DNA of 64,000 bases, from the NCBI RefSeq assembly GCF_029212375.1, contig NZ_JARGNU010000009.1, positions 77,911-141,910 of the forward strand. Reading direction: 5' to 3'. This document shows positions 1-7,551 of this stretch, piece by piece. The notes under the pieces are model-generated. The model was not told the DNA's origin. It made no database searches and saw only the letters and a list, made by a program, of their open reading frames with translations. The DNA is from Zhongshania sp. Lineage in GTDB: Bacteria; Pseudomonadota; Gammaproteobacteria; Pseudomonadales; Spongiibacteraceae. The stretch's first letter is position 1. Every line of letters starts with the position of its first letter. Position numbers and translations under genes: made by a program.

Positions 1-46
1 GGGTAATGACGGTGCGAAGGGCATAGCGGGTGCTTACGAAGCCGTC

Positions 47-125
47 ATGCTGGACTTGATCCAGCATCTGGTGGGGCGGCTGTGAACTAGTTCGGTGGTA
101 TTGGATTCTGAATCAAGTTCAGAAT
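47..125. repeat. Two REP-like intergenic palindromes
   Basis: Two short perfect palindromes of the same design lie here. At 47-67 ATGCTGGA and TCCAGCAT flank CTTGA. At 105-125 ATTCTGAA and TTCAGAAT flank TCAAG. Both share the frame CTGnA-yTTGA-TnCAG, as expected of one dispersed repeat family; translated, they give the familiar spurious peptide ...HSELDSES. The region lies downstream of the minus-strand apbE and could act in mRNA 3'-end protection or as a RAYT-type REP, but no RAYT transposase is in the window. Confidence 0.6.
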
Positions 126-240
126 GACGGTTCGTGGCGTTAAGAATGACTATGTGTGGCGTTAAGAATGACGATGTGTAGCATTCAGAATGACGATGTG
201 TAGCATTCAGAATGACGATGTGTAGCATTCAGAATGACGG
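117..240. repeat. 22-bp tandem repeat (minisatellite), five full units plus a partial
   Basis: Five consecutive 22-bp units (117-138, 139-160, 161-182, 183-204, 205-226) and a 14-base partial unit (227-240) are visible. The core is AGAATGACGATGTGTAGC, preceded by ATTC or GTTA/GTTC. The two units at 183-226 are identical and the first ones have diverged, so the array appears to have grown from the right half of the palindrome at 105-125. An open frame of 64 codons on the minus strand is only the translation of this repeat. Confidence 0.75.
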
Positions 241-256
241 TTTATCAGCTCGCCAA

Positions 257-1150
257 TTACTGCTGAATCCAATGCAGTATTTCTTGTTCCGTTAAAAAGG
301 CTTGGGCCTCTGAGCCAGCCAACATGGCGAAGGTGGCAATAAGGCCGGCTTCTACGCAACTGGGCGCTGCTACGGTGACTGAGCGCGGGGCGTCCATAAT
401 TGGCCAGCCGGTTTTGGGGTTGAGTACGTGGGGGTAGCGCACGCCGCCTTTTAGTAAGAAACGATTGGCGTCGCCGCTGGTGGCGAGGCCGCCTTTGGCG
501 AGTTGAATGATGGCGGATTTGCCGCCGCCGATTTGTTCTATGCCTACTAGCCAGTGCGGAGCATGGCGGGGTGGGGCGGTGGCGTAGAGGTCGCCGCCAA
601 AGTTAATTAACACTGCGCAGTCGCTATGCTGGCGGACGATGGCGGCGGCGCGATCGACGGCGTATTCCTTGCCGATGCCGCCAAAATCTATTTCCATTCC
701 GGCGTGCAGGCGCAGTTGCGGGCGCTGCCAGTTCACGTGGTGCCAACCAATGTTCTGACATAGGGCGGCGGTTGCGTCTGGCGTGGGTATTTGATCGCTG
801 CCGTCGAAGCGCCAGAGTTGCCGCAATAAGCCAGATGTTAGATCGAACATGCCGTCGCTGAGTTGGTAGGCCTGCGCGGCAAAGTCTAAAAGTTCGGCGG
901 TTTCTTCATCGACGGTGACGGTTTTGCCTTGGGCATTATTAATTTGAAAAACAATATTGTCGTCGCGGTAGCGGCTAAATTTGCTTTCGATTCGCCATGC
1001 TTCATCGGCAACGTGCTGTGCTAAAGATTTGATGTGGGCCTCGTCGGTGCTGTCGACGAGTACCTCGCAGGGGCTGGCCATAGCGCGAAAATGCGCCACC
1101 AAACCGGTGGCGCTGTGTGTAAATGTGACTTCTCGTTTTGGCTCAGGCAT
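257..1150 (-). CDS. apbE: FAD:protein FMN transferase (ApbE family), no visible signal peptide
   Basis: ApbE enzymes use FAD to attach FMN through a phosphoester bond to Thr/Ser of target proteins. The 297-residue product has the family signatures: DFGGIGKEYAVD at 155-166, NFGGD at 183-187, ATSGD at 223-227 (Mg-binding region) and HVLNPKTGWP at 241-250. Family members that act in the periplasm normally carry a signal peptide or lipobox. Here the N terminus is hydrophilic, and the frame upstream of this ATG reaches a TAG codon without another start, so export is not supported. It is the last gene of the minus-strand operon, 33 bases after dsbD. Family assignment is firm; the substrate is unknown. 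Confidence 0.93.
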   Translation of the reverse strand: MPEPKREVTFTHSATGLVAHFRAMASPCEVLVDSTDEAHIKSLAQHVADEAWRIESKFSRYRDDNIVFQINNAQGKTVTVDEETAELLDFAAQAYQLSDGMFDLTSGLLRQLWRFDGSDQIPTPDATAALCQNIGWHHVNWQRPQLRLHAGMEIDFGGIGKEYAVDRAAAIVRQHSDCAVLINFGGDLYATAPPRHAPHWLVGIEQIGGGKSAIIQLAKGGLATSGDANRFLLKGGVRYPHVLNPKTGWPIMDAPRSVTVAAPSCVEAGLIATFAMLAGSEAQAFLTEQEILHWIQQ

Positions 1151-1183
1151 ACGCGGTGCTTTTTGGTTTTGAGATAAAACAGC

Positions 1184-2980
1184 CTACGACGATTTACTGA
1201 AAATGGCGAGTAGGGTGTCGACACTTAAGAGTTGCGGCAACACGATTGGTTCGGCGCTGCCACCTGGAAAGTAAACATACAGCGGCACGCCACTGCGCTG
1301 ATAACCCGCCAGCAGTTGCGTAATTTTATCGTCTTGGTTGGTCCAGTCGGCCTTTACATAACGTACGCCAAGCTCGTCGAAGCGCTGTTTTACTTTTGCG
1401 CTAGACAGCGCGACCCGTTCATTGGCAAGGCAGGTAATACACCAGTCGGCGGTTACATTAAGGAAGATGGGTTGTTGATCTTGCTGCAATTCTTCTAGCA
1501 AGCCCCGCCGGTAAGCGGTGACGTCGCCGGTGTCGGCGGTGGTACTCGCGGTGGCATTTAGCATGGCTGAGCTGAGAATGAATGCCGCTAGCAGGGCCGA
1601 CACTACCGAGATGCCGCGCTGCCAACGCTCACGGGGCCAGAAGTACAGGGCAATCACAATCAGTAAACAGCCGATAAGCACTAACATCACCGCGTTTACG
1701 CCGCTTTGTCTGCCGAGTACCCACAGCAACCAAATGGCGGTGAGGTACATTGGAAAGGCCAAGACCTCCTTCATAGTGAGCATCCAGCGGCCTGGACGGG
1801 GCAGTAAGCGGGCAATACCGGGTAGCCATGATAACAGCAGAAATGGGGTGGCCATGCCAAGGCCTAGGGCGACGAATACCGCCAGCGCCACAATCATTGG
1901 TTGGCTTAGCGCGAAGCCCAAGGATGCGCCCATAAACGGCGCAGTGCAGGGGCTGGCGACTAATACCGCTAATACGCCAGTAAAAAACGAACCGCTCATG
2001 CCGCTTTTTTCGGTGAGGGATTGGCCAGCACCGGCAAACTGCGCGCCGAGTTCAATGACGCCAGAGAAGCTTAAGCCCACCACAAAAAACAAATACACCA
2101 TGGCTGCGACAAACCACGGCGACTGTAATTGATAACCCCAGCCCAATTGCTGGCCTGCAGCGCGCAAGATGAGTAGCAAACTGGCGACGGCGACAAAGCT
2201 GGTGACAACCCCAGCGGTATAAACAAGGCCGTGGATGCGGCGCTGCTTAGCGGAGATGTCGGCGGATTCTACTAAGCTTATGCCTTTGAGGGCCAGCACA
2301 GGGAATACGCAGGGCATTAAGTTAAGAATGAGGCCGCCAGCAAAGGCAAAGGCCGCCATGCTCAGTAATTTAAACGCCGACCATGTTGGCGGGCTGGGCA
2401 TTACATTGCTTTGATTGCTTGAAGTGCTGGTGCTAGCTTGGCTTTGTGGTTTTGCTTGATCAATGGCCGTTATCTGCCCAGTGCTTGGCTCAATGTTAAA
2501 CCACTGGTGATGCGGGGGATAACACAGGCCTGCATCGGCGCAGCCCTGCGAAGTCACTTTTACGGTGATCGCTTGTGAAGAGGGGCTATTGGTTTTCGAT
2601 AAAAGAGTTTGGGCGATCAGCTGGTGGTAAAAAACCTGAGTATCGCCAATATTGGGGTCGTGCTTTAACTTTCCCTCGGGCAGGGCAAGCTCAAGTTTTT
2701 GCAACTCGCCCTTGTTAAATTGTTTGATGCTTATGCGGTCGCGGTATAAATAATAGCCGTCATGGATCTGCCAGTTCAGGCTGAGCTGTTGTTGGTCAAT
2801 CTTGAGGCTGAGTTGATAGGCTTCTTCGACTGGCAAAAATTGGCTGTCTTGGGCGCTACTGAAGTAGGCGCTATTTGAATTAGTGGCATTTAAATTAGGA
2901 CTTAATTCAGTGCTGTGAGCCGCAAAGCTCGCGAGCAATATACTTGATACGAGCGCTAGCTGAGCAATAAGGTTTTTCAC
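1184..2980 (-). CDS. dsbD: Thiol:disulfide interchange protein DsbD
   Basis: Transmembrane reductase that moves electrons from cytoplasmic thioredoxin to periplasmic thiol proteins. The 598-residue form has a signal peptide, an N-terminal DsbD-alpha domain with a Cys pair (about C147 and C153), about eight membrane segments containing the paired motifs LMPCVFP and ASPCTAPF, and a C-terminal thioredoxin-like domain with DWCITC (about C514 and C517). The GTG start at 2980 is preferred over the ATG at 3022 because AGGGAG precedes it at good spacing and a clean signal peptide follows. It lies downstream of two copies of an exported thioredoxin, its expected client, and upstream of apbE, all on one strand. 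Confidence 0.93.
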   Translation of the reverse strand: MKNLIAQLALVSSILLASFAAHSTELSPNLNATNSNSAYFSSAQDSQFLPVEEAYQLSLKIDQQQLSLNWQIHDGYYLYRDRISIKQFNKGELQKLELALPEGKLKHDPNIGDTQVFYHQLIAQTLLSKTNSPSSQAITVKVTSQGCADAGLCYPPHHQWFNIEPSTGQITAIDQAKPQSQASTSTSSNQSNVMPSPPTWSAFKLLSMAAFAFAGGLILNLMPCVFPVLALKGISLVESADISAKQRRIHGLVYTAGVVTSFVAVASLLLILRAAGQQLGWGYQLQSPWFVAAMVYLFFVVGLSFSGVIELGAQFAGAGQSLTEKSGMSGSFFTGVLAVLVASPCTAPFMGASLGFALSQPMIVALAVFVALGLGMATPFLLLSWLPGIARLLPRPGRWMLTMKEVLAFPMYLTAIWLLWVLGRQSGVNAVMLVLIGCLLIVIALYFWPRERWQRGISVVSALLAAFILSSAMLNATASTTADTGDVTAYRRGLLEELQQDQQPIFLNVTADWCITCLANERVALSSAKVKQRFDELGVRYVKADWTNQDDKITQLLAGYQRSGVPLYVYFPGGSAEPIVLPQLLSVDTLLAIFSKSS

Positions 2981-3064
2981 GCAAACACTCCCTGCGTTTT
3001 CTGAAAAAGGGGAGAAAGACATTGCTGCCTTTCTCCCAATCGTTTAACGCCTTACTGACTATGT

Positions 3065-4375
3065 TTAAAAGTCGTAAACAACTCGTAACATAAGGGCGTC
3101 AACGTCGGGGTATATCTCTAAGTTTTTCAGTTCGCCAAAGGCCTGCGCAGGTTCGTCACCGGTTTGCAGATAGTATTCCAGCGCTACGCTCCACGAATCT
3201 GCGGGGTTGTCTTGGCCGTATTCCAAACCAATGGTGTAGGCCATGAACTCGCCTAGGCGATAATCTGCTGAAGCTTCGCCACCCGTGTCACCGGCAGTGG
3301 GCTGCTGACCATCAACAAAAAATGGCGTGTAGAAATCGGCAGCGCTCTGCTGATAGACCCGCACATGGGGCTGCAGGTATTGGGTGTCGGCAAACTTCCA
3401 GCGGTAGTGCACGTCTACGGTGTGGGAGGTAATGTCCCAGTCGTCGACCATAAACCGGTAGGAGGTATCGAGCACGTCGCCGCCAAGATAGCGTTTGTAC
3501 TGGCCGAATACGCTGTGTTTTAAGCGGCTGTCTGGCCGATTTTCGTACACGGCGGTGGGCAGGTCGGATTGGGCGCCATTTTGAAATAGGGTTGCGCCGG
3601 TTACAGGGTCAACCACGCTGATGATTTTGTAAGGGTCGGTTAAGTAGCCGCTAGACGAGCTGAGCGAGTAGTTCAGCTGGAATAGGCTGTTTTCGTCAAT
3701 CACTTGGGTGACGCCAACAATTACGTCGACCAAACTTTTGGTGTCGTCGCTGCCATCTTTAACGCTGTCGCTATTGCCGCCGTAATCTCGGCCAGCTTGC
3801 ATAGTGGCAAAGGGAATGGGTTTGCCGTCGACCGGTTTTATCATATCCATGCCTAGCGACAAGCCTGTCATCAAGGTGGTATTGCCATTGTTAATGTCTT
3901 TGGCAAAGCTCGAATTGACTGCAAAGGAGGTGTAGTCGTATTCGGTCGAGAAATTGCCGCCCAATACCATGGTCAGGTCTTTGGAAATTGGCTTTTCCCA
4001 TGCGGCATTAACGGCCACGCGGGTGTCTTTGAATGAATCGTCTAAGGGCGTGTCGCCAGCGCTGGTAGTGCCAATAGAACCGCCAGAGGGACTGGTAAAG
4101 GTCTGTGGCTGATTGCTGGGCAAGGCGCCACTGGCAGAGGCACCGGTTAGGGTGTCTAGGGTTAATTTAAGGCTCAGGGTTTCGTCGGTATCGAGCTGCT
4201 TTTTAGCAGAAATGACTGGCTCGGTGGCATTGACCCGATCTGGCTCGCTGTAAAACAGCAGGGCGGCGCTAACATCCCACTCGCCAACATCGTGCTTGTC
4301 TTCGGCGATGGCGAGCTGACTGCCTAACAGTGCGCAGCTAGCCGCAGCTAGCGATAGACGTATATTCTTTTTCAT
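3065..4375 (-). CDS. DUF3570 outer-membrane protein, copy A
   Basis: The 436-residue product has a signal peptide (MKKNIRLSLAAASC... cleaved near AIA-ED), a sequence rich in alternating polar and aromatic residues, and a C terminus ending VVYDF, as expected of an outer-membrane beta barrel. I recognise the DUF3570 family, whose function is not established. DUF3570, DUF4266 and a thioredoxin commonly sit together near ApbE genes; that is recalled family knowledge. It follows the DUF4266 gene by 42 bases. Copy B at 5303-6613 is identical through most of the protein and differs mainly in the last 90 residues (for example DGQQ against NGQQ and ADSW against SNSW). No catalytic residues can be named. 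Confidence 0.85.
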   Translation of the reverse strand: MKKNIRLSLAAASCALLGSQLAIAEDKHDVGEWDVSAALLFYSEPDRVNATEPVISAKKQLDTDETLSLKLTLDTLTGASASGALPSNQPQTFTSPSGGSIGTTSAGDTPLDDSFKDTRVAVNAAWEKPISKDLTMVLGGNFSTEYDYTSFAVNSSFAKDINNGNTTLMTGLSLGMDMIKPVDGKPIPFATMQAGRDYGGNSDSVKDGSDDTKSLVDVIVGVTQVIDENSLFQLNYSLSSSSGYLTDPYKIISVVDPVTGATLFQNGAQSDLPTAVYENRPDSRLKHSVFGQYKRYLGGDVLDTSYRFMVDDWDITSHTVDVHYRWKFADTQYLQPHVRVYQQSAADFYTPFFVDGQQPTAGDTGGEASADYRLGEFMAYTIGLEYGQDNPADSWSVALEYYLQTGDEPAQAFGELKNLEIYPDVDALMLRVVYDF

Positions 4376-4417
4376 GTGTTTATCCTTAGTCCTTTAGTTA
4401 GCCCGTCGGTTAGCCGC

Positions 4418-4639
4418 TTAATTACAACCACAGCCGCCGCCACCAAAACTGCGTCCACCGCTAGATGCCTCTTTACTGAAATAAATATGGTCATCGAGTG
4501 CGCTGGTTAGAGGTGAACTGTCTAAGGCCATTTCTGGCTTGGCTAAATTTTGGCGTTGCCAAGGATCTACGCCCATCGAACTACAGGCGCTGAGCAGCCC
4601 GCTTATCGCTATCGCAATCCCAAGTTTGTGTATGGTCAT
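4418..4639 (-). CDS. DUF4266 small lipoprotein with Cys-Gly-Cys tail, copy A
   Basis: The 73-residue product begins with a lipoprotein signal whose lipobox LSAC puts the lipidated Cys at position 19. The mature part is about 54 residues and ends in a Gly-rich tail SFGGGGCGCN with C70 and C72. The family is DUF4266, of unknown function. The tail could bind a metal or be the thiol substrate of the neighbouring thioredoxin; this is inference. The start codon overlaps the end of the thioredoxin gene by 4 bases, so the two are translationally coupled. The copy at 6656-6877 encodes the same protein. Confidence 0.85.
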   Translation of the reverse strand: MTIHKLGIAIAISGLLSACSSMGVDPWQRQNLAKPEMALDSSPLTSALDDHIYFSKEASSGGRSFGGGGCGCN

Positions 4640-5085
4640 TGTGCTCTCCCCAAGGTGTTGTTGATTTGTTCGCGTATTATTTGTGGGTCTTTGGCGGTAA
4701 AGCCGTCGTGGCGATGCACTAGCTCGCCGCGTTGATTAAACAAAAATGAATTGGGCATGCCGCGCACGCCGTATTGCTTGGCAAGGCCGCCCTCGGGGTC
4801 GTATATCACCGCAAAATTGGCGGGAAACTCTGTTAAGAATTGATCTGCATCGTCGCGGCTTTCGTCTAGGTTGACGGTGACCACGGCCAAATTGTCGCCG
4901 TATTCCTTAACTAAGTCGTTCATAAATGGGAAAGACGCGCGGCAGGGGCCGCACCATGAGGCCCAGAAATCGACGTAAACCACCTTGCCTTGGTAATCTG
5001 CGATGTTGAGTGCGGGGGCGGCGTGTAGCCAGCCACTGGCGACAAATAACAGGCCGGTCAGTAGCTGCTTTATTTTTACTTTCAT
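4636..5085 (-). CDS. Exported TlpA-like thioredoxin, copy A
   Basis: A 149-residue periplasmic thioredoxin-fold protein with a signal peptide (about residues 1-22), the active site WASWCGPC (C45, C48) and the cis-proline in RGMPNS (P111). CGPC with a TlpA/ResA-like fold suggests a reductase that receives electrons from DsbD, which is encoded downstream. It starts the downstream half of the operon and overlaps the DUF4266 gene by 4 bases. It differs from the copy at 6874-7323 by a few conservative changes (A25T, E61D, D78E, E98D), all in the half outside the identical tract. Its natural partner is not known; the Cys tail of the DUF4266 protein is a candidate. Confidence 0.9.
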   Translation of the reverse strand: MKVKIKQLLTGLLFVASGWLHAAPALNIADYQGKVVYVDFWASWCGPCRASFPFMNDLVKEYGDNLAVVTVNLDESRDDADQFLTEFPANFAVIYDPEGGLAKQYGVRGMPNSFLFNQRGELVHRHDGFTAKDPQIIREQINNTLGRAQ

Positions 5086-5302
5086 GGTTTGCGCCTTTTG
5101 TATAAAAATGGAGTTATCCGCCGTTACTGGGCTGAACCGTTATATTTTTTGAGTTTTAGTAAGGCTATTAGCGAAAACTTAAGATTTCGTTAAGAAGTCC
5201 TGACGGTGGCCAATAAAACAGCCGGCGCGACAATTACGTGCGGGCTTTGAAACGCCGGCGGTGCCGCTATTCTCCTCGTTGTTGCTGTTGCTGTTGCTAG
5301 CG

Positions 5303-6613
5303 TTAAAAGTCGTAAACGATTCGTAACATTAAGGCGTCAACGTCAGGATAAAGTTCTTGATTTTTTAACTCGCCAAAGGCCTGCGCGGGTTCGTCACCGG
5401 TTTGCAGATAGTATTCCACGGCCACGCTCCACGAATTGCTAGGATTATCTTGGCCGTATTCCAAACCTATGGTGTAGGCCATGAATTCGCCTAGGCGGTA
5501 ATCCGCAGAGGCTTCTGCGCTCTTGTCGCCGGCTGTGGGCTGCTGGCCATTAACAAAAAATGGCGTATAGAAATCGGCAGCGCTCTGCTGATAGACCCGC
5601 ACATGGGGTTGTAGGTATTGGGTGTCGGCAAACTTCCAGCGGTAGTGCACGTCTACGGTGTGGGAGGTAATGTCCCAGTCGTCGACCATAAACCGGTAGG
5701 AGGTATCGAGCACGTCGCCGCCAAGATAGCGTTTGTACTGGCCGAATACGCTGTGTTTTAAGCGGCTGTCTGGCCGATTTTCGTACACGGCGGTGGGCAG
5801 GTCGGATTGGGCGCCATTTTGAAATAGGGTTGCGCCGGTTACAGGGTCAACCACGCTGATGATTTTGTAAGGGTCGGTTAAGTAGCCGCTAGACGAGCTG
5901 AGCGAGTAGTTCAGCTGGAATAGGCTGTTTTCGTCAATCACTTGGGTGACGCCAACAATTACGTCGACCAAACTTTTGGTGTCGTCGCTGCCATCTTTAA
6001 CGCTGTCGCTATTGCCGCCGTAATCTCGGCCAGCTTGCATAGTGGCAAAGGGAATGGGTTTGCCGTCGACCGGTTTTATCATATCCATGCCTAGCGACAA
6101 GCCTGTCATCAAGGTGGTATTGCCATTGTTAATGTCTTTGGCAAAGCTCGAATTGACTGCAAAGGAGGTGTAGTCGTATTCGGTCGAGAAATTGCCGCCC
6201 AATACCATGGTCAGGTCTTTGGAAATTGGCTTTTCCCATGCGGCATTAACGGCCACGCGGGTGTCTTTGAATGAATCGTCTAAGGGCGTGTCGCCAGCGC
6301 TGGTAGTGCCAATAGAACCGCCAGAGGGACTGGTAAAGGTCTGTGGCTGATTGCTGGGCAAGGCGCCACTGGCAGAGGCACCGGTTAGGGTGTCTAGGGT
6401 TAATTTAAGGCTCAGGGTTTCGTCGGTATCGAGCTGCTTTTTAGCAGAAATGACTGGCTCGGTGGCATTGACCCGATCTGGCTCGCTGTAAAACAGCAGG
6501 GCGGCGCTAACATCCCACTCGCCAACATCGTGCTTGTCTTCGGCGATGGCGAGCTGACTGCCTAACAGTGCGCAGCTAGCCGCAGCTAGCGATAGACGTA
6601 TATTCTTTTTCAT
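5303..6613 (-). CDS. DUF3570 outer-membrane protein, copy B
   Basis: A 436-residue signal-peptide-bearing predicted beta barrel, the same length as copy A. The first about 350 residues are identical to copy A, and the C-terminal part carries scattered substitutions (NGQQ, GDKSAE, PSNSW, KNQELYP, IVYDF). It follows the copy-B DUF4266 gene by 42 bases. A 217-base gap with no reading frame, including a GTT-GCT-rich stretch near 5280-5300, separates it from the copy-A thioredoxin gene. Whether the two barrels are redundant or specialised cannot be told from sequence, but differences confined to the C-terminal strands would be in a position to affect barrel closure or loop contacts. Confidence 0.85.
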   Translation of the reverse strand: MKKNIRLSLAAASCALLGSQLAIAEDKHDVGEWDVSAALLFYSEPDRVNATEPVISAKKQLDTDETLSLKLTLDTLTGASASGALPSNQPQTFTSPSGGSIGTTSAGDTPLDDSFKDTRVAVNAAWEKPISKDLTMVLGGNFSTEYDYTSFAVNSSFAKDINNGNTTLMTGLSLGMDMIKPVDGKPIPFATMQAGRDYGGNSDSVKDGSDDTKSLVDVIVGVTQVIDENSLFQLNYSLSSSSGYLTDPYKIISVVDPVTGATLFQNGAQSDLPTAVYENRPDSRLKHSVFGQYKRYLGGDVLDTSYRFMVDDWDITSHTVDVHYRWKFADTQYLQPHVRVYQQSAADFYTPFFVNGQQPTAGDKSAEASADYRLGEFMAYTIGLEYGQDNPSNSWSVAVEYYLQTGDEPAQAFGELKNQELYPDVDALMLRIVYDF

Positions 6614-6655
6614 GTGTTTATCCTTAGTCCTTTAGTTAGCCCGTCGGTTAGCCGC

Positions 6656-6877
6656 TTAATTACAACCACAGCCGCCGCCACCAAAACTGCGTCCACCGCT
6701 AGATGCCTCTTTACTGAAATAAATATGGTCATCGAGTGCGCTGGTTAGAGGTGAACTGTCTAAGGCCATTTCTGGCTTGGCTAAATTTTGGCGTTGCCAA
6801 GGATCTACGCCCATCGAACTACAGGCGCTGAGCAGCCCGCTTATCGCTATCGCAATCCCAAGTTTGTGTATGGTCAT
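6656..6877 (-). CDS. DUF4266 small lipoprotein with Cys-Gly-Cys tail, copy B
   Basis: 73 residues, identical in sequence to copy A at 4418-4639: lipobox LSAC with C19, Gly-rich C terminus with C70 and C72. It overlaps the copy-B thioredoxin gene by 4 bases. Complete identity at DNA and protein level places it inside the recently homogenised tract of the duplication. Confidence 0.85.
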   Translation of the reverse strand: MTIHKLGIAIAISGLLSACSSMGVDPWQRQNLAKPEMALDSSPLTSALDDHIYFSKEASSGGRSFGGGGCGCN

Positions 6878-7323
6878 TGTGCTCTCCCCAAGGTGTTGTT
6901 GATTTGTTCGCGTATTATTTGTGGGTCTTTGGCGGTAAAGCCGTCGTGGCGATGCACTAGCTCGCCGCGTTGATTAAACAAAAATGAATTGGGCATGCCG
7001 CGCACGCCGTATTGCTTGGCAAGGCCGCCGTCTGGGTCGTATATCACCGCGAAATTGGCGGGAAACTCTGTTAAGAATTGATCTGCATCCTCACGACTTT
7101 CGTCGAGGTTGACGGTGACCACGGCCAAATTGTCGCCGTAATCCTTAACTAAGTCGTTCATAAACGGGAAAGACGCACGGCAGGGGCCACACCATGAGGC
7201 CCAGAAATCGACATAAACCACCTTGCCTTGGTAATCGGCGATGTTGAGTGTGGGGGCGGCGTGTAGCCAGCCACTGGCGACAAATAGCAGGCCGGTCAGT
7301 AGCTGCTTTATCTTTACTTTCAT
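6874..7323 (-). CDS. Exported TlpA-like thioredoxin, copy B
   Basis: 149 residues with a signal peptide, WASWCGPC active site (C45, C48) and cis-Pro in RGMPNS. It is the first gene of the minus-strand operon; the 228 bases between it and the divergent MFS start at 7552 must hold the operon promoter. It differs from copy A by four conservative substitutions. Like copy A it is best read as a DsbD-driven periplasmic thiol reductase; a cytochrome c maturation role is less likely because no ccm genes are nearby. Confidence 0.9.
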   Translation of the reverse strand: MKVKIKQLLTGLLFVASGWLHAAPTLNIADYQGKVVYVDFWASWCGPCRASFPFMNDLVKDYGDNLAVVTVNLDESREDADQFLTEFPANFAVIYDPDGGLAKQYGVRGMPNSFLFNQRGELVHRHDGFTAKDPQIIREQINNTLGRAQ

Positions 7324-7551
7324 GGTTTGCGCCTTGTTTTACACATGTGGTCACTGGGTGTCGCAGCCTTGCCCTGTGAGATTCTGCGACGACTAACAAG
7401 GCTAGTGCTGAAAACTTAAGAACTCATTAAGAATAGAAAGAGCGGGAAGCGAGTCGTGAATAGCGCAATATTCCTAATAAACCGCGAGACGGCTGGGCTT
7501 ATCGCCGATACTATTCATTTCCTCTTAAAGGTTTCGATCAAGGCGCGGGGC

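Larger units (their letters stand above)
3062..5098 (-). repeat. Copy A of a 2.0-kb tandem duplication
   Basis: The three-gene block TlpA-like, DUF4266, DUF3570 is repeated at 5300-7336 with a constant offset of 2238 bases and no insertion or deletion. By eye the DNA is identical from about 3375 to 4791 and mismatches cluster at both ends (first ones at 3371 and 3374, and from 4792 onward). A 217-base spacer that is not repeated separates the copies. The pattern, identical middle with diverged ends, points to gene conversion between older duplicates. Confidence 0.9.
5300..7336 (-). repeat. Copy B of the 2.0-kb tandem duplication
   Basis: Second copy of the block described at 3062-5098, offset by 2238 bases. 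It is the promoter-proximal copy, because all genes are on the minus strand and the operon starts near 7323. All three reading frames are intact in both copies. Confidence 0.9.

Noticed and set aside
34-228. A 64-codon open frame on the minus strand
   Set aside because: It is the translation of the REP-like palindromes and the 22-bp tandem repeat, with no ribosome binding site or homologous protein.
7145-7399. An 84-codon minus-strand frame at the start of the redox operon
   Set aside because: It lies in another frame of the signal peptide and active site region of the TlpA-like gene.
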